Shown piece by piece: positions 18,624 to 26,402 of a DNA stretch of 64,000 nt; position 1 is the stretch's first letter; the number at the start of each line of letters is the position of its first letter. Below the pieces are notes generated by a model that saw only the letters and a list, made by a program, of their open reading frames with translations, was not told where the DNA came from and did not search any database. Source of the stretch: CBDBND01 sp965262665. Lineage in GTDB: Bacteria > Pseudomonadota > Alphaproteobacteria > Rhodospirillales > Rhodospirillaceae. The stretch covers positions 1 through 64,000 of the forward strand of contig OZ253551.1 in assembly GCA_965262665.1 (NCBI GenBank). Direction: 5' to 3'. A program made the position numbers and the translations under genes.

Positions 18624-19538
18624 ATGGACACCGGACTTCACAGACGCAGCGTTCTCAGCGGCCTCGGCATCATGGCCACCATGGGGTTTGCCGGGACGGA
18701 AACCAATACCGCGAATGCGGCTACCACAGGCGAAGTGGGCGTCGATCCCTTCACAGCGTTCATGAAGATGTATTCCAACTTGGAACCCGGGGAACACTGG
18801 TGGTGGTTTATGGGCCACTGGGATTTCATTGTCCCCGGCCGCACCCTGGTGATCGTGGTCGGCCATGACACGTTGATCCGGCGTATCGTCACGCTGGACG
18901 ATGGGATCTACACCCAGCGGGGATGGGAGGGCATGATTGCCTGGGATTTAGAAACTCGCGAGCCGGTCGATCAGATGGTCAATCCCCTCACCGATCGCGT
19001 TGTCTATCCGTTCCACACCAAGGAAGGCCCGATCACGTCGGTCATCTCACAGCAGGGCATCCATCTCGGCGCCGGGTCCGAAAATGAACGCATCCTCTCC
19101 ATTGATCTGCCCAAGACCGTTGCCGGCGGTGACATCTGGTTGCAGCGCGACTACCGCTATGCGGGACCCCATACCATGTACCCAAAGAAGTGGCGCTTGG
19201 AAACGGCCGGTGACAAGAACTGGACCAATATGGAAACCACGTACCGGGCCAAGCTTGCCGACGTGCGCAATCCCAATCTCTCATACGCACCCACCGATTA
19301 CATGATATCCGGTCAAAGCGTTGTACTGCCCTGGCTGGCCATGGGGCCCGATCTGGCCTTCATGGGCTGGACCGGTTTCGGCAAGAAGCTAGTGAGTCCC
19401 GAAGAGATTCCGTCAAAGAACCTGAAATGGTTTGAGCGGCGCCATCCGGAATTGTTCGTCGCCGGCGAACCGTGGCAGGACTATTCCAATGTCTTCTATG
19501 GCTACATGGCGCAGCGGGAGCCGTTACAGCCCATCTAA
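18624..19538 (+). CDS. DUF1838-family protein with Tat-type signal
   Basis: 304 residues from ATG 18624, preceded by AGAAGGA. The N-terminus has a twin-arginine signal (LHRRSVLSGLGIMATMG) ending near an ANA-A cleavage site, so the protein is probably exported folded to the periplasm. The mature part is Trp-rich (EHWWWFMGHWDF) and fits DUF1838, a family of unknown function common in Proteobacteria. Recognition is by overall style and repeated Trp/Tyr motifs. It is convergent with the isochorismatase-like gene, 8 bp apart. No enzymatic role is claimed. Confidence 0.7.
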   Translation: MDTGLHRRSVLSGLGIMATMGFAGTETNTANAATTGEVGVDPFTAFMKMYSNLEPGEHWWWFMGHWDFIVPGRTLVIVVGHDTLIRRIVTLDDGIYTQRGWEGMIAWDLETREPVDQMVNPLTDRVVYPFHTKEGPITSVISQQGIHLGAGSENERILSIDLPKTVAGGDIWLQRDYRYAGPHTMYPKKWRLETAGDKNWTNMETTYRAKLADVRNPNLSYAPTDYMISGQSVVLPWLAMGPDLAFMGWTGFGKKLVSPEEIPSKNLKWFERRHPELFVAGEPWQDYSNVFYGYMAQREPLQPI

Positions 19539-19546
19539 ACAGCCCG

Positions 19547-20098
19547 CTACTTAATCAGTTTGCTGACCGCTTTGAACTCCGGCGTGCCGGAGACGTGTAG
19601 CCATTCGAACAGCACCATTTCCGTATTCACCGGCGTAATGCGGTTGGACAAAAACCGGTCCCGGGCAAGGTCGATACTGTCTTGGCGGCGGGAGGTGACC
19701 GCATCCATGGCCACATAAACATCCAACCCGCCTTGCTTGAACCCGAGCGCCGACTGCAACACACAGACATGGGATTCGATTCCGGCGATAACCAGTTGCC
19801 GGCGGCCCTCATCCGCCTGGTTGGCGATATGGCGGAGAATTTCCGTGTCCGCCGCGCAGGAGAAATGATTTTTCTCCATCACTAATGCGTCGCCTTTGAG
19901 ATTATCGAGCCGCTCCACGGTGGGACCGAGACCTTTGGAATATTGTTCGGAGACTGTTGCCGGCACGCCCAACTCCGCTGCCGCTTGTAGCAGAATGCCG
20001 CAACGGTCGACCATGCGCTCGCCCTCGTGCATGGCGGGCAGCAGTTTATCCTGCACATCGACAATGAGGAGTTGGGACCGGTCCCGTTCAAGAATCAC
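19547..20098 (-). CDS. Isochorismatase-like cysteine hydrolase
   Basis: 183 residues. The catalytic triad is visible: Asp in LLIVDVQDKLLP, Lys in VMEKNHFSC and the nucleophilic Cys in IAGIESHVCVLQ, with the cis-peptide region just before it. Length and spacing match the YcaC/isochorismatase-like hydrolase group. These cytosolic enzymes hydrolyse small amides or ethers; the substrate is unknown. The start is 6 bp after the stop of the glutathione S-transferase gene on the same strand, so the two form an operon. Confidence 0.88.
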   Translation of the reverse strand: MILERDRSQLLIVDVQDKLLPAMHEGERMVDRCGILLQAAAELGVPATVSEQYSKGLGPTVERLDNLKGDALVMEKNHFSCAADTEILRHIANQADEGRRQLVIAGIESHVCVLQSALGFKQGGLDVYVAMDAVTSRRQDSIDLARDRFLSNRITPVNTEMVLFEWLHVSGTPEFKAVSKLIK

Positions 20099-20104
20099 GG
20101 CGCC

Positions 20105-20797
20105 CTATCTCCGGTCCACGGTTTGCTGTTTGAACAGGTTTTCGAACGCGTCGTCATCGGGATCGCCCAGCTTCATGATATCTTCCAGGATGGCACAGCC
20201 TTTGATCACGGCCGGGCGCGTTCCGACCGCCTCGCGCCAGCGTTTGACTTTGGGGTACTCGTCGATTTCGATTTTATGGAAGTCGTAGATCTTCACCCAC
20301 GGGTAGGAGGCCATATCGGCGATGGAATAGTCGCCTGCGAGATAATCCACTTCGCTGAGACGTTTATCCATCACCCGGTAGAGACGTTTGGTTTCGTTTT
20401 GATAGCGGTCAATGGCGTATTGAATGGGCTCGGGCGCATAGCGAAAGAAGTGACCGCATTGGCCGAACATGGGGCCCACATTGGCCATCTGGAAGAACAG
20501 CCATTGGATGACGTCATAGCGGCCAGCGTCATTTTCAGGGATAAACTTTTTGCTTTTATCGGCAAGATAAAGAAGAATGGCGCCGGATTCGAACACTTTG
20601 TACGGCTGGCCGCCAGGTCCATCGCGGTCAACGATGCTTGGAATTTTATTGTTGGGATTGATCTTGAGATAGTCTTCGTCGAATTGATCCCCCTGCAGCA
20701 TGTTGATCGGATGGACCTCGTAGTCCAGTCCGCACTCTTCCAACATGATGGGAACTTTATGGCCGTTGGGTGTCGGCCAGTAATAGAGATCGATCAT
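20105..20797 (-). CDS. Glutathione S-transferase (YfcG/YghU-like)
   Basis: 230 residues. An N-terminal thioredoxin-like domain begins LYYWPTPNGHKVPIMLEE, where Thr/Asn-Gly-His occupies the catalytic position of the nu-class YfcG/YghU type. NNKIPSIVD supplies the cis-Pro and FESGAILLYLA is the glutathione-binding Glu-Ser motif. The C-terminal helical domain has a DYSIADMASYPWV motif. It acts in the cytosol as a GSH-dependent transferase or disulfide reductase. It is the first gene of a two-gene operon with the isochorismatase-like hydrolase. The region upstream is an IS256-disrupted gene remnant. Confidence 0.88.
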   Translation of the reverse strand: MIDLYYWPTPNGHKVPIMLEECGLDYEVHPINMLQGDQFDEDYLKINPNNKIPSIVDRDGPGGQPYKVFESGAILLYLADKSKKFIPENDAGRYDVIQWLFFQMANVGPMFGQCGHFFRYAPEPIQYAIDRYQNETKRLYRVMDKRLSEVDYLAGDYSIADMASYPWVKIYDFHKIEIDEYPKVKRWREAVGTRPAVIKGCAILEDIMKLGDPDDDAFENLFKQQTVDRR

Positions 20798-20905
20798 GCG
20801 CCCCTCGATACACCCGTGCTGAATCCTTATTGATTGCAGCGCAGTGTAACGGGTTTTGCCCTAAGGTCGAGGGTGGCGTTGTTGATCTGGACGCAACGAA
20901 AGTAA

Positions 20906-21042
20906 CTAAGAAACCAAAGCACTTTCGTTCACGACGGTCGCGCTTTCGGTGCTACCGCCTACTTGGTAATTAGAGAAAATGGAGTAGGTAACGCTATCCT
21001 CGGTGGTGGGTGTGATCCCAACAAAGTAGGTTTCCCCGTGAG
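20906..21042 (-). pseudogene. C-terminal remnant of an unidentified (possibly secreted) protein cut by IS256
   Basis: On the minus strand the frame into the IS256 terminal repeat at 21043 reads GETYFVGITPTTEDS... and ends ...VVNESALVS at 20906. The alternating hydrophobic/Thr/Ser pattern resembles the last beta strands of a repeat-rich secreted protein. Only about 45 codons remain. The bases between 20798 and 20905 hold no gene that I recognise. The assignment rests on composition and on its sharp end at the IS boundary. Confidence 0.35.
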
Positions 21043-21072
21043 TGTCAGAAACTTTGTGTGTGAGCTGATTTA

Positions 21073-21104
21073 CACAAACCAGGGAACCCGTTCCCTGGTT
21101 TGTG
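21073..21104. repeat. Perfect palindrome (15-bp arms, 2-bp centre)
   Basis: The arms CACAAACCAGGGAAC (21073-21087) and its exact reverse complement (21090-21104) are separated by two bases. It lies inside the IS256, between the left terminal repeat and the transposase stop, so it could form a strong hairpin downstream of the transposase. It lacks a T-tract on the minus strand, so terminator activity is uncertain. Confidence 0.7.
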
Positions 21105-21225
21105 AGCGACCCTGGTGATAAACCCATGCCAGCCGGCGATGTCCTCGGTCCAGGAGGAGTCCCGAAGGGAAGCTCCTGGAGGGAGGGCGCCGTTGGATGG
21201 CTGACTGGCAGCACGAGGATCGCGC

Positions 21226-22032
21226 TCACCCTTGGACCATTCTAAACCGCTCCTCGAAGCGGATGGCAAATTCGCCTTTCACCTGCCACCAGAATTGAGG
21301 CGGCCGTTTCCACTTTGCCGCAACGCCCCGTAAGGCCGGATAGATCAGCTTCTTGGCCGCGTCGTCGTGGGCAAAGTGGCCTTTGCTCCGCACCGCCCGT
21401 CGTACGGTACTGTTCAAGCTCTCAACGGCGTTGGTCGTGTAGATCACCCTGCGGATCGGCGCCGAGAAGGCAAAGAAAGGAATGACCTGCTCCCATTGGC
21501 GCCGCCAGCTCCTGGCGATGGCCGGATACTTCCGGCCCCACTCGCCCGCCTCAAACGCCGCCAGGGCCGCCAGGACCGCCAGAGCGGCACCGGCATTCTC
21601 CGCCTGGTAGATGGCCTTCAGCGCAGCGGCGCTGAGCTTGCGCTCCTTCCAGGAACCGTAGGCCATCGAGTTGCGGATCAGATGCACGATGCAGGTCTGG
21701 ACCAGAGTCCGCGGATAGGCCGTCTCAATGGCTTCCGGAAAGCCGCTCAGACCATCCACCACCGCGATCAGGATGTCCTTAAGACCCCGAGCCTTCAGGT
21801 CATTCATGACGCTCAGCCAGAACTTGGCCCCCTCGGTCTGCTCGACCCACATCCCCAATATCTGCTTGTAGCCGTCGCAGGTGTAACCGATGGCGAGATA
21901 GACCGCCTTGTTTTTGACCAGCCCTTCGTCACGGATCTTCACCCGCACCGCATCGAAGTAGACGATGGCATAGACCGACTCCAACGGCCGCGACTGCCAG
22001 GCCGCCAGTTCGTCGAGAACGGCATCGGTGAC
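21226..22032 (-). pseudogene. IS256 transposase, C-terminal part
   Basis: About 268 codons from VTDAVLDELAAWQSRP to the stop at 21226. It has the IS256/mutator catalytic core: Asp in YFDAVRVKIRDEG, Asp in VVDGLSGFPEAI, and Glu in NAVESLNSTVRRA, plus C-H-x-x-R-like TCIVHLIRNSM. The open frame extends to 22209 but the residues before Lys-Val-Thr are antisense of the element's own 5' terminal region. The first catalytic Asp is retained, but the DNA-binding N-terminus is on the other strand, so no functional transposase can be made. Confidence 0.85.
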
Positions 22033-22091
22033 CTTTAAACCTGTCAGGAATTTTGTGTTTATGAGCGCTAGGATGTCCAAAGGAGGACAAT

Positions 22092-22712
22092 ATGGCGAGC
22101 AGGCACAAACCGGTGGTTCCAGACGAGCTACTGGATCGACTATTGGGTGGATCGGACGCGCTTGAGGCATTTCAAAGCGGCGATCTGGTCCAGGATCTGA
22201 AGAAGGCACTGGCGGAACGCATCCTCAATGCCGAGCTGGATCAGCATCTCGACGACGAAGACGAGCAGTCCAGCGGCAACCACCGCAACGGCCATAGTCG
22301 TAAGAGGGTGCTCACCGACGATGGCCGGATGGAGTTGTCGATTCCCCGGGATCGGCAAGGTCGATTCGATCCAAAGCTTGTCGAGAAGCACTGCCGGCGC
22401 TTGCCGGGGTTCGACGACAAGGTGATCTCGATGTATGCCCGCGGCATGTCGGCCCGCGAGATCCAGGGTCACGTGCGGGAACTCTACGGCATCAAGGTCT
22501 CCCCGGAACTGATCTCCAAGGTCACCACCATCGCTCAGCATGGCCAGCAATTCGGCCCGCAATTCCGGCGACAGATTGCCGTCTGCAAGCAGTTCATTAA
22601 TGAAAGCGATGGGCAGAAAACGCAGTCTGGCATTTCATTGGACGAATCGGGTTCCATAGACTTAACCTTTCTGGTCCAGACGCATCAGCGCCGGTACTGC
22701 ACAAACGCTTAA
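22092..22712 (+). pseudogene. IS256 transposase, N-terminal part (inverted)
   Basis: Starts ATG 22092 after AGGAGG, the native start of the element. Residues 1-146 are typical IS256 N-terminus: ALAERILNAELDQHLDDE, RNGHSRKRVLTDDG, ISMYARGMSAREIQGHV and VSPELISKVT. After Val-Thr near 22528 the homology stops. The remaining 60 codons (TIAQHGQQFG...) are unrelated flanking sequence read through to the stop at 22712. The missing C-terminal domain is the minus-strand frame next door. Confidence 0.85.
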
Positions 22713-22820
22713 TCTGCGGTATCGGTTCTTACAAAAAGCTGATTAAATTCTGAGGCTTAGAAACGATCCCGAAAAGCGGGTTAAGCTTGGTTAAGTGAAC
22801 CTGCCAGGATAGAGTCAAGA

Positions 22821-23090
22821 ATGCGTGAATCAGCCGCCATACGTAATCGCCCAAGCCCACCCATGAATCGGAAACGGGTGATCCTGTGGATGACTGTCGC
22901 CATTGCCGTCGTCCTGGTGATGATGACCACGGTCTTGCTGGGCGCTTTTCCACCTTGGCCGGTGTGGCTCTTCTTTGGGATTTCTCACGGGTTTTTCTGC
23001 CTCGTCATTTGGCGCACTCGGCCCTATCCCGGCCCCCATGTGACACCCCTCTCGGAGTCCACCGGTTCTCCGCTGCCGCACCGCGACTAG
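22821..23090 (+). CDS. Small hydrophobic membrane protein
   Basis: 89 residues from ATG 22821 (AGGATAGAG lies upstream); a shorter version could start at 22863 (MNRKRVILWMTV). Two hydrophobic helices are clear: WMTVAIAVVLVMMTTVLLG and VWLFFGISHGFFCLVIW. The C-terminus is Pro/Ser-rich and polar. No family is recognised. It sits 26 bp before a TTG-started TRAP receptor gene, and could be co-transcribed with it. Hydrophobicity and spacing argue that it is real, but the evidence is modest. Confidence 0.45.
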   Translation: MRESAAIRNRPSPPMNRKRVILWMTVAIAVVLVMMTTVLLGAFPPWPVWLFFGISHGFFCLVIWRTRPYPGPHVTPLSESTGSPLPHRD

Positions 23091-23116
23091 CGATACCATT
23101 GAAGTAAGCAGGAACG

Positions 23117-23750
23117 GTGTTGATATATCGCATCTTTTTCATGCTGCTAGTCGGCTGCCTGGCGCAACCCGTGTCAGCAGCAGACGTGGCCACTGGAAAG
23201 GTCACCGCTCTGGCCCAAGTGGAATCACCCTGGGACAAGCATTGGGACTATTTCAAAGCCAAAATCAATGAGACACCCAGTGTCGAGTTGGAATATTTCA
23301 TCCGTGGTGAAGTCGGCACGGAAGAAATGATGCTAACGGCGCTACGCCGCAACCGGGTTCAGATTGGCGGTATTACCCTGTGGGGTCTGGCGGGCATCAT
23401 TCCGGAAGCGGCGGTGCCAATGATTCCGTTTCTGTTCGATTCCGAGGCAGAAGTTGATTTTGTTTTTGATAACCATCTCAAACCACTGTTCACAGAGTTT
23501 CTTGCCGAACGCGGGCTGGTCTTTTTGGATTGGTCGGAAGTGGGCTGGAACAATCTCTATGCGGACAAACCGGTCCTGACGCCGGATGACGCGGTTGGAC
23601 TTAAACTTCGCGGTTCACCCAACTTCGCCGCGCAGGCGTTTTTGCAGTCTGTCGGCGCGGACTCCATTCCTCTTGGCACATCCGACATCGCACCGGCCTT
23701 ACAAACGGGTCTAGTAGACGGTGGACTGTCGAGCATGGTGTTCAGTGTTG
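23117..23750 (+). pseudogene. TRAP solute-binding protein, 3' end removed by IS insertion
   Basis: TTG 23117 begins a signal peptide (YRIFFMLLVGCLAQPVSA) followed by a DctP core: EYFIRGEVGTEEMMLTALRR, IPFLFDSEAEVDFVFD and LKLRGSPNFAAQAFL. About 210 residues remain of the usual 340. At about 23748-23750 the sequence enters the terminal repeat of an IS6-type element (GTTGTCACGTTATTGAAC). The C-terminal lobe is lost, so the receptor is presumably non-functional. It is the third orphan TRAP receptor in the window. Confidence 0.85.
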
Positions 23751-23980
23751 TCACGTTATTGAACGGTAGTGACGCGAATTGGCATAGAACTTAAGCTTAA
23801 GCGGCAGCGGTGGCGGTTTGCCACAGGCTCATAGCGTGGTTGGGAAGCTGGCGTAATGTCTTTCGGGATATCAGATGGCGTTGGACGTTGAAGGTGTTGT
23901 AGACGGTGGCGTGGGTAGAGAGAAACCGCTGCGCTGATCGAGCCGATTTGAAACGCTGCATTCGTCGTTCCCGCTGTCGG
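23748..23980 (-). mobile_element. 3' remnant of an IS6-family element (second subgroup)
   Basis: On the minus strand the last 61 codons of an IS6-type transposase are visible (ERRMQRFKSARSAQRF ... TFNVQRHLISRKTLRQ, stop 23797), with its terminal repeat at 23750. The same end, in opposite orientation, is at 49760-49917. The 5' part is cut off at 23981 by the left terminus of an IS21 element. Confidence 0.75.
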
Positions 23981-24282
23981 TGAGAACGGCGGTGACAAAT
24001 TAGTCCACGGGAGCGGCGGGAATGTCCCGGCCGCGGGCGGCGCAAAAGTCTGCCACCTGTAGCCTTCGATCCGTTTGGGGATGGAAGGTGGGAGGATGTA
24101 CTTGGTGGACCTTTATCTAACCGTGCGACTGGCGTGCCATGTGGAAGAGCTGAGCCAGCGAGAAGCAGCAAGACGGTTTGGGCTATCGCGCGATACAGTG
24201 AAGAAGATGCTGCGGCACTCGGTGCCGCCGGGATACCGGCGCAGCGAGCCGCCGAAGCGGCCTAAGCTGGACCCGTTCGCGC
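23981..24282 (+). mobile_element. IS21 left end with 5' fragment of istA
   Basis: The terminus TGAGAACGGCGGTGAC at 23981 matches the IS21 end at 54416 exactly. It is followed by the first 62 codons of istA from ATG 24096 (MYLVDLYLTVRLACH, HTH region [18 protein letters not shown]). The copy matches the istA at 54301 up to LDPF and then jumps at 24283 into IS630 sequence. No functional product can be made. Confidence 0.8.
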
Positions 24283-24747
24283 AAAGGCGAACGGTGCCGG
24301 GCCGCCATACCCCATGGCCATTGGAAGACCGCCACGTTGACCGCCGGCTTGCGCCTCTCCGGGGCCTGGCGGGCCCCGATGCTCCTCGACGGGCCGATGC
24401 ATGGGGCTGCCTTCAAGGCCTATGTGGAACAGGTCCTGGTACCCGAACTCGACCCCGGAGACAGCGTCGTCATGGCCAACCTGCCCGCCCACAAGGTCGC
24501 TGGCATCCGCCAGGCCATCGAAGCCGCCGGCGCAACCCTGCTGTATCTGCCGCCCTACAGTCCCGACTGCAACCCGATCGAGATGGCCTTCGCCAAACTC
24601 AAGGCGCTCCTGAGAAAGGCCGCCGCCAGAACCGTCGACGACCTGTGGGACGCCATTGCCGAGGCCATCGACGCCTTCACCTCAACCGAATGCGAAAACT
24701 ACTTCGCCGCCGCCGGATATGATCGGGGCTAAATTGAATCTGCTCTA
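24283..24747 (+). mobile_element. IS630-family (subgroup A) 3' half
   Basis: Contains the C-terminal part of an IS630 DDE transposase in the frame to 24732: [26 protein letters not shown] with the second Asp region, and the third catalytic segment [19 protein letters not shown] (Asn-Pro-Ile-Glu). The right terminus AATTGAATCTGCTC ends at a TA dinucleotide (24746-24747), the family's target. The left half is absent; the first bases (CGCAAAGGCGAACGGTG) also occur at the end of the 28926 fragment. Confidence 0.8.
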
Positions 24748-24891
24748 GAATTGATCGATCGCGAGCGCCGGATGATCGAGCGGCGGATCAGGCAAGCCAA
24801 GTTCCCCGCCGTCAAAAGCCTCGACAGCTTCGACTTCAAGGCCATCCCATCGCTCAACAAAATGCTGGTTCTCGACCTGGCACGGGGTGAA
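24748..24891 (+). pseudogene. istB: istB fragment (IS21 ATPase helper)
   Basis: After the IS630 TA site the frame resumes ELIDRERRMIERRIRQAKFPAVKSLDSF ... LVLDLARGE, a characteristic IstB segment just before the Walker A motif. The fragment is cut at 24892 by the left end of an IS3 element. It is what remains of the 3' part of the IS21 whose left end is at 23981. The rest of istA and the istB start were deleted, leaving an IS630 half at the join. Confidence 0.75.
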
Positions 24892-24929
24892 TGGACCTGC
24901 ACCGCAAAAGTGGAGAGTTACCTTCTCAC

Positions 24930-25787
24930 CTAAGCCGCCATACTTTCGCACTTCACCGGACTGATGCTGCCCAGATATGAATGGCGACGACGCGGATTAT
25001 AAAATCCATTGATATAATGGAACAGGGCGTTTTGTGCCTGTTCCCTGGTTTCATAGTGTTCCCTCCATATTAATTCTGCTTTCAATGATTTGAAGAACGT
25101 TTCTACAGTCGCATTGCCATAGCAATTCCCTTTGCCAGACATCGAAGAGAGAAAGCCGTGGTCTTTGAGAAGTTTCCGGTAATCGTTGGAGCAATACTGC
25201 GAGCCACGATCAGAATGATGAATGACCCCTGGTGGCGGTTGTCGCAATGCAATGGCCCTTTTCAGAGCCTTGATCGGCAAATCCCGTTTGAGCCTGTCGC
25301 TGACGGCCCAGCCAATGACACGGCGTGAATACAAATCGATGATCACCGCAAGATACAGCCAGCCCGCTGCCGTCCAGAGATAGCTGATATCACCGGCCCA
25401 TTTCTGGTTTGGTCCCGTGGCCTGAAAATCTCCATCCAGAAGGTTGGGAGCTATGTTGTGGTTGTGATTACTGTTTGTCGTGCGTTTGAATTTATGAGTT
25501 CTGACGATGCGAATATCGTTCTCCCGCATCAACCGCCCGACCCGGCGTTCACCAATGACGCTGCCTTGATCCCTGAGTTCATCAGTCATTCGCTGGCGAC
25601 CATAGGCCCGATAATTACGGGCATGTTCGGCACGAATATGGGCCAAATAGACCCTGTCGTCGCGTTGGCGCTGACTGGCAGGGCGAGACACCCAAGCGTA
25701 GTAGCCGCTTTCACTGACCCTCAGGACTTTGCACATCCTGCAGATTGAAAAATTGGCCTTCTCCTTTGCGATGAAATGAAACCTCAT
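24930..25787 (-). CDS. IS3-family OrfB transposase (DDE)
   Basis: 285 residues, full length. An HTH_21-like N-terminus (YYAWVSRPASQRQ, YGRQRMTDELRDQG) is followed by the retroviral-type integrase core. The catalytic residues are Asp in KWAGDISYLWT, Asp in VIHHSDRGSQYCS and Glu in GNATVETFFKSLKAE. The C-terminus NPRRRHSYLGSISPV is diagnostic for IS3. It is expressed as a fusion with OrfA. The element looks intact and potentially active. Confidence 0.92.
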   Translation of the reverse strand: MRFHFIAKEKANFSICRMCKVLRVSESGYYAWVSRPASQRQRDDRVYLAHIRAEHARNYRAYGRQRMTDELRDQGSVIGERRVGRLMRENDIRIVRTHKFKRTTNSNHNHNIAPNLLDGDFQATGPNQKWAGDISYLWTAAGWLYLAVIIDLYSRRVIGWAVSDRLKRDLPIKALKRAIALRQPPPGVIHHSDRGSQYCSNDYRKLLKDHGFLSSMSGKGNCYGNATVETFFKSLKAELIWREHYETREQAQNALFHYINGFYNPRRRHSYLGSISPVKCESMAA

Positions 25788-26059
25788 CGGCTTTGGCTCG
25801 CGAAGAAGGCCGTCGCTTTTTTTAAAATGTCCCGCTCCTCACGCAATGTCCTGTTCTCCTTGCAAAGGCGAGCCAATTCCTTGTCTTTATCATTATGAGG
25901 GCCGGACAGCAGCTCAGTGTGCTTATGACTGGTAATCCACTTGCCTAATGTAGACAGGCCAATGCCAAGATCGGCGGCAACTTGCTTGTGTGATAGCCCG
26001 CTCGTCAATGCAATCCGAACGGCTTCAGAACGAAATTCCTCAGTTCTTCCGATACCCAT
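25784..26059 (-). CDS. IS3-family OrfA (helix-turn-helix)
   Basis: 91 residues starting MGIGRTEEFRSEAV. It has the HTH_Tnp_1 motif (SHKQVAADLGIGLSTLGKW) and a C-terminal leucine-zipper-like ELARLCKENRTLREERDILKKA. It binds the terminal repeats. Its 3' end overlaps orfB by 4 bp (25784-25787). In IS3 elements the active OrfAB transposase comes from a -1 frameshift at this kind of junction; a slippery run (GCTTTTTT region on the coding strand, near 25815-25822) is nearby. Confidence 0.88.
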   Translation of the reverse strand: MGIGRTEEFRSEAVRIALTSGLSHKQVAADLGIGLSTLGKWITSHKHTELLSGPHNDKDKELARLCKENRTLREERDILKKATAFFASQSR

Positions 26060-26289
26060 ATGGGCCTCCTGTTGAGTTTAAACTTTAACAGAAGGCACTC
26101 TCCATTTTACCGGTACCAGTCCAAAGGGACAGTGGTTGTAAGATAGAGCAACACAAAATTAGTGCGTCTGGACGATTTTTGGCCACAACCATGTTTGGCG
26201 AAATCTTGGTACCCTTTTCGTAAACCTCATCCGCTTGGACTGGACGTAAATCCTCCCAAAATTTGTTTGGATCGGGTTATCGGAAGGGA

Positions 26290-26402
26290 CAGTCGATCCG
26301 CAGCCACTTCAACCACCGTGATATTTTCAAACAAGACCGAGCGGCCGCCTTGGCAGAGTGGCATCAACTTGCAGCCTGACAGTCCTCGATTGTAGGTTCT
26401 AA
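26290..26402 (+). mobile_element. IS6-family 3' remnant, split by IS5
   Basis: The frame ...RDIFKQDRAAALAEWHQLAA followed by a stop near 26372 is the IS6 transposase C-terminus, as at 56403-56878. The element's terminal repeat continues on the far side of the IS5, at 27313-27341 (GGTCCAGTTAGCGTGAC), where it is somewhat diverged. Joining the two pieces across the IS5 gives a continuous IS6 end. Bases 26124-26289, between the IS3 and this remnant, hold no gene that I can recognise. Confidence 0.65.

Larger units (their letters stand above)
21043..22528. mobile_element. IS256-family element with inverted 5' half
   Basis: The left end at 21043 (TGTCAGAAACTTTGTGTG) and a second terminus at 22042 (TGTCAGGAATTTTGTGTTT) are copies of the same terminal repeat, but lie in direct rather than inverted orientation. 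The transposase C-terminal part is on the minus strand (to 22032). Its N-terminal part is on the plus strand (from 22092). The two coding halves meet in the family sequence at the same point, Lys-Val-Thr. An inversion of the segment from the 5' terminal repeat to the middle of the gene explains all of this. Confidence 0.75.
24892..26123 (-). mobile_element. IS3-family element, apparently complete
   Basis: 1232 bp bounded by imperfect inverted repeats: TGGACCTGCACCGCAAAAGT at 24892 and the reverse complement of TGGACTGGTACCGGTAAAAT at 26123, both followed inward by GGAGAG and CCTTCT. It carries overlapping orfA and orfB on the minus strand. No clear target duplication is seen. It inserted into an istB remnant and is the only IS3 copy in the window. 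Confidence 0.85.

Noticed and set aside
23117..23794. TRAP receptor ending naturally at 23794
   Set aside because: The last 15 codons read into the IS6-type terminal repeat, as the match with 49860-49917 shows.
24892..26123. Target duplication for the IS3 element
   Set aside because: Bases outside the two ends (…GTGAA and AAGGG…) do not repeat convincingly.
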